This document shows positions 32,842-34,809 of a DNA stretch of 34,809 bases, in pieces. The notes beneath the pieces are model-generated. The model was not told the DNA's origin and ran no database searches. It saw only the letters and a program-made list of their open reading frames with translations. The stretch covers positions 1-34,809 of the forward strand of contig CAAFPW010000064.1 in the NCBI GenBank assembly GCA_900764925.1, written 5' to 3'. The first letter of the stretch is position 1, and each line of letters begins with the position of its first letter. The position numbers were made by a program, and so were the translations under genes. The stretch comes from Fusobacteriaceae bacterium. GTDB lineage: Bacteria > Fusobacteriota > Fusobacteriia > Fusobacteriales > Fusobacteriaceae.

Positions 32842-34194
32842 ATGAAAAAACTGTCATTTGATTATTCTAAGGCACTTGGGTATATGAACGAAGAAGAGTT
32901 AAACTTAATGAAAACTCAAGTTTTAGCTGCAGAGAAACTTTTAAAAGAAAAAAATGGGGCTGGAAATGATTTCTTAGGTTGGATAGAATTACCAACTAAC
33001 TATGATAAGGATGAATTTGAAAGAATAAAAGTTGCAGCTGAAAAGATAAAAAAGGATTCAGATATACTTTTAGTAGTAGGAATAGGAGGATCATACTTAG
33101 GAGCTAGAGCTGCTATCGATTTCCTATCTCATACATTCTATAACAATTTATCAAAGGACAAGAGAAAAGGAACAGAAATATTCTATGTAGGAAATAATAT
33201 TTCTGGAGTATACTTAAAACATCTATTAGATCTATTAGAAGGAAAAGATTACTCAATCAATGTAATCTCTAAGTCAGGAACTACTACTGAACCAGCAATA
33301 GCTTTTAGAGTTCTAAAAAAACATATAGAAGAAAAATATGGGAAAGAGGGAGCAAAGAGCAGAATCTATGCAACAACTGATAAAGCTAAAGGAGCTCTTA
33401 AAAAATTAGCTGATGAAGAGGGATATGAAACTTTTGTAATTCCAGATGATGTAGGAGGAAGATTCTCTGTTTTAACTCCTGTTGGATTACTTCCAATAGC
33501 TTGTGCTGGAATTAATATAGATGAATTAATGGCTGGAGCAAGAGAAGCACAAAAAGATTACAGTGCATCATATGAGGAAAATGATTGTTACAAATATGCA
33601 GCTATTAGAAATATCTTAAATAGAAAAGGTAAAAACATTGAGATGTTAATAAACTATGAACCAAGATTACACTATTTTGGTGAGTGGTGGAAACAATTAT
33701 TTGGAGAATCTGAAGGAAAAGATGGAAAAGGACTATTCCCAGCAGCAGCAGATTTTTCAACTGATCTACACTCAATGGGACAATATATTCAAGATGGAAG
33801 AAGAGAGTTATTCGAAACAGCTGTATTGATAGGAGAACCAGAAACAGATATCATAATAGAAGCTGAAGATGTGGACTTAGATGGATTAAACTATCTTGCT
33901 GGAAAAGGAATGGACTTCGTCAATAAAAAAGCAGCTCAAGGAACTTTACTTGCTCACGTTGATGGGGGAGTACCTAACTTAGTAGTAACTGTACCAGAAG
34001 CTACACCTTTCCACTTAGGATACCTATTTTACTTCTTTGAAAAAGCTTGTGGAATGAGTGGATATATACTTGGAGTAAATCCTTTCAACCAACCAGGAGT
34101 AGAGTCTTACAAAGCTAATATGTTCGCTTTACTTGGAAAAAAAGGATATGAAAAAGAAGCTGAAATCTTAAATAAGAGATTAGAAAATAAATAG
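32842..34194 (+). CDS. pgi: Glucose-6-phosphate isomerase
   Basis: Cytoplasmic glycolytic enzyme that interconverts glucose 6-phosphate and fructose 6-phosphate. It has 450 residues, the compact bacterial form. Phosphate-binding and catalytic segments are VVGIGGSYLGARAA, VISKSGTTTEPAIAFR, GGRFSVLTPVGLLP and the C-terminal PFNQPGVESYKANMFALLG with the catalytic Lys. The ATG has AGGAGGAG upstream. All arginine codons I read in this gene are AGA, a useful contrast with the GRE operon. Confidence 0.97.
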   Translation: MKKLSFDYSKALGYMNEEELNLMKTQVLAAEKLLKEKNGAGNDFLGWIELPTNYDKDEFERIKVAAEKIKKDSDILLVVGIGGSYLGARAAIDFLSHTFYNNLSKDKRKGTEIFYVGNNISGVYLKHLLDLLEGKDYSINVISKSGTTTEPAIAFRVLKKHIEEKYGKEGAKSRIYATTDKAKGALKKLADEEGYETFVIPDDVGGRFSVLTPVGLLPIACAGINIDELMAGAREAQKDYSASYEENDCYKYAAIRNILNRKGKNIEMLINYEPRLHYFGEWWKQLFGESEGKDGKGLFPAAADFSTDLHSMGQYIQDGRRELFETAVLIGEPETDIIIEAEDVDLDGLNYLAGKGMDFVNKKAAQGTLLAHVDGGVPNLVVTVPEATPFHLGYLFYFFEKACGMSGYILGVNPFNQPGVESYKANMFALLGKKGYEKEAEILNKRLENK

Positions 34195-34200
34195 TTTAAG

Positions 34201-34237
34201 TAGGAAGTGGGGAAACTCGCTTCCTATTTATTATTTT
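34201..34237 (+). terminator. Terminator of pgi
   Basis: A 9-bp stem (34201-34209 with 34218-34226, one G-T pair) with an 8-base loop is followed by TTTATTATTTTT. mscL begins 20 bases later. Confidence 0.8.
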
Positions 34238-34256
34238 TAAAAATAGAGGAGAGAGT

Positions 34257-34661
34257 ATGAAATTTATAGATGAGTTTAAAAAATTTGCACTGCGTGGAAA
34301 TGTGTTTGATATGGCTGTGGGGGTTATAGTTGGAGGAGCTTTTAGTAAGATTGTATCTAGCATGGTAAACGATATAATTATGCCGATGCTTGGAGTTCTC
34401 ACTGGAAAGATAAACATCTCCTCTTTGAGTTTTAAACTGCCTTCTAGAATAGCTGGTGGGGATGCAGTAGTTGTTAAATACGGTTAGTTTTTACAAAATA
34501 TTTTAGATTTTACAATAATTTGTTTATGTGTATTTTTAATGGTGAAGTTGGTGAATAAACTGATAAAGAAACAGGAGGAAGCTAAGCCAGCTCCTAAACC
34601 AACCAATGAGGAACTACTATTAAAAGAGATCAGAGATATATTGAAAGAAAATAGAGGGTAA
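34257..34661 (+). pseudogene. mscL: Large-conductance mechanosensitive channel gene interrupted by an in-frame amber codon
   Basis: MscL is an emergency osmotic release channel of the inner membrane. Codons 1-76 encode the first helix and periplasmic loop (LRGNVFDMAVGVIVGGAFSK, ending VVVKYG). Codon 77 is TAG (34485-34487). The same frame then continues for 57 codons with the second helix (FLQNILDFTIICLCVFLMVK) and the charged C-terminal bundle, up to TAA at 34659-34661. The total of 134 codons is normal for MscL. So there is no frameshift or deletion, only one stop codon where the family usually has a hydrophobic residue after KYG; TTG to TAG is one base change. It may be a recent pseudogene, a sequencing error, or a gene read through by suppression. 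GAGGAGAG precedes the ATG. Confidence 0.88.
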
Positions 34662-34698
34662 GTTGCCCTTTATTTTTAATTTTACCTAGAATTGGAGT

Positions 34699-34725
34699 AA
34701 AAAAAAACTGTCCAAATGGACAGTT
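34699..34725 (-). terminator. Terminator downstream of tRNA-Gln
   Basis: Minus strand: an 8-bp stem (34718-34725 with 34706-34713) with a 4-base loop is followed by a run of T residues (complement of the A tract ending near 34699). It lies 15 bases beyond the tRNA 3' end and terminates the tRNA transcript. Confidence 0.85.
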
Positions 34726-34739
34726 ATAATCATATGAAG

Positions 34740-34809
34740 TGGCTGGGGTGGCTGGATTCGAACCAACGCATGACGGAGTCAAAGTCCGTTGCCTTACCGC
34801 TTGGCGACA
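34740..34809 (-). tRNA. tRNA-Gln (anticodon TTG), 5' end cut by the window edge
   Basis: Read on the minus strand. The anticodon arm has a 5-bp stem ACGGA/TCCGT and the loop CTTTGAC, giving anticodon TTG. The T arm has the loop TTCGAAT. The 3' acceptor strand CACCCCA is followed by discriminator G and an encoded CCA at 34742-34740. About five bases of the 5' acceptor strand lie beyond 34809. Confidence 0.92.

Noticed and set aside
34257..34487. A complete 76-residue MscL-like small protein.
   Set aside because: The second helix and C-terminal bundle follow in the same frame after a single TAG, so the short frame is part of an interrupted gene and not a genuine short protein.
1..34809. CRISPR arrays, insertion sequences, prophage genes or rRNA.
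   Set aside because: No spaced direct repeats, transposase or integrase motifs, phage proteins or rRNA sequence were seen on either strand.

Overview
The window is AT-rich chromosomal DNA with strong ribosome binding sites, a sodium/proton-pumping Rnf complex, an oxygen-sensitive iron-sulfur serine dehydratase and a glycyl radical enzyme. Together these indicate a strict anaerobe. Gene order, codon use (AGA arginine, A/T third positions) and the GyrA sequence suggest a member of the Fusobacteriota, most likely Fusobacterium. That assignment is by eye, without a database search.

Layout. (1) 1-77: the tail of an iron-dependent alcohol dehydrogenase running off the left edge, then two terminators. 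(2) 207-5246, minus: the complete rnfCDGEAB operon. (3) 5342-8151, minus: pth, sdaA and a membrane acyltransferase. (4) 8221-19699, minus: a long informational block, yaaA-recF-dciA-remB-gyrB-gyrA, then a UspA-like gene, a phosphoesterase and pheS-pheT. The first six genes are an origin-type cluster, but dnaA and dnaN are not beside it. (5) 19821-23661: an M20 peptidase, a YqhD/BdhA-type NADPH alcohol dehydrogenase and a MATE exporter. (6) 23826-32242, plus: the accessory island of interest. It holds a LuxR-type regulator, a glycyl radical activase, a glycyl radical enzyme (GRE), a TauE/SafE exporter, an NADH-type iron alcohol dehydrogenase and a DASS-like importer. (7) 32384-34661, plus: a short SLH/coiled-coil envelope protein, pgi and an mscL gene interrupted by an in-frame amber codon. 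(8) A tRNA-Gln(UUG) on the minus strand, cut by the right edge.

The island reads as a self-contained fermentative pathway. The importer would bring in an anionic substrate. The GRE, activated by its dedicated SAM enzyme, would dehydrate it or cleave its C-S bond. The iron alcohol dehydrogenase would reduce the carbonyl product and regenerate NAD+, and the TauE/SafE protein would export sulfite or an organosulfonate. The GRE has the catalytic Cys/Glu pair, a His and an Asp placed like the diol-binding residues of B12-independent glycerol dehydratase, and an Arg near the position that holds the sulfonate in isethionate sulfite-lyase. A vicinal-diol sulfonate such as 2,3-dihydroxypropane-1-sulfonate (DHPS) is therefore the best guess. 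DHPS dehydratase (HpfG), DHPS sulfite-lyase (HpsG) and isethionate sulfite-lyase (IslA) cannot be separated from sequence alone. A 22-bp perfect palindrome upstream of the operon promoter, arginine codon use unlike the neighbours, and an adjacent LuxR-type regulator support a separately regulated, possibly acquired unit.
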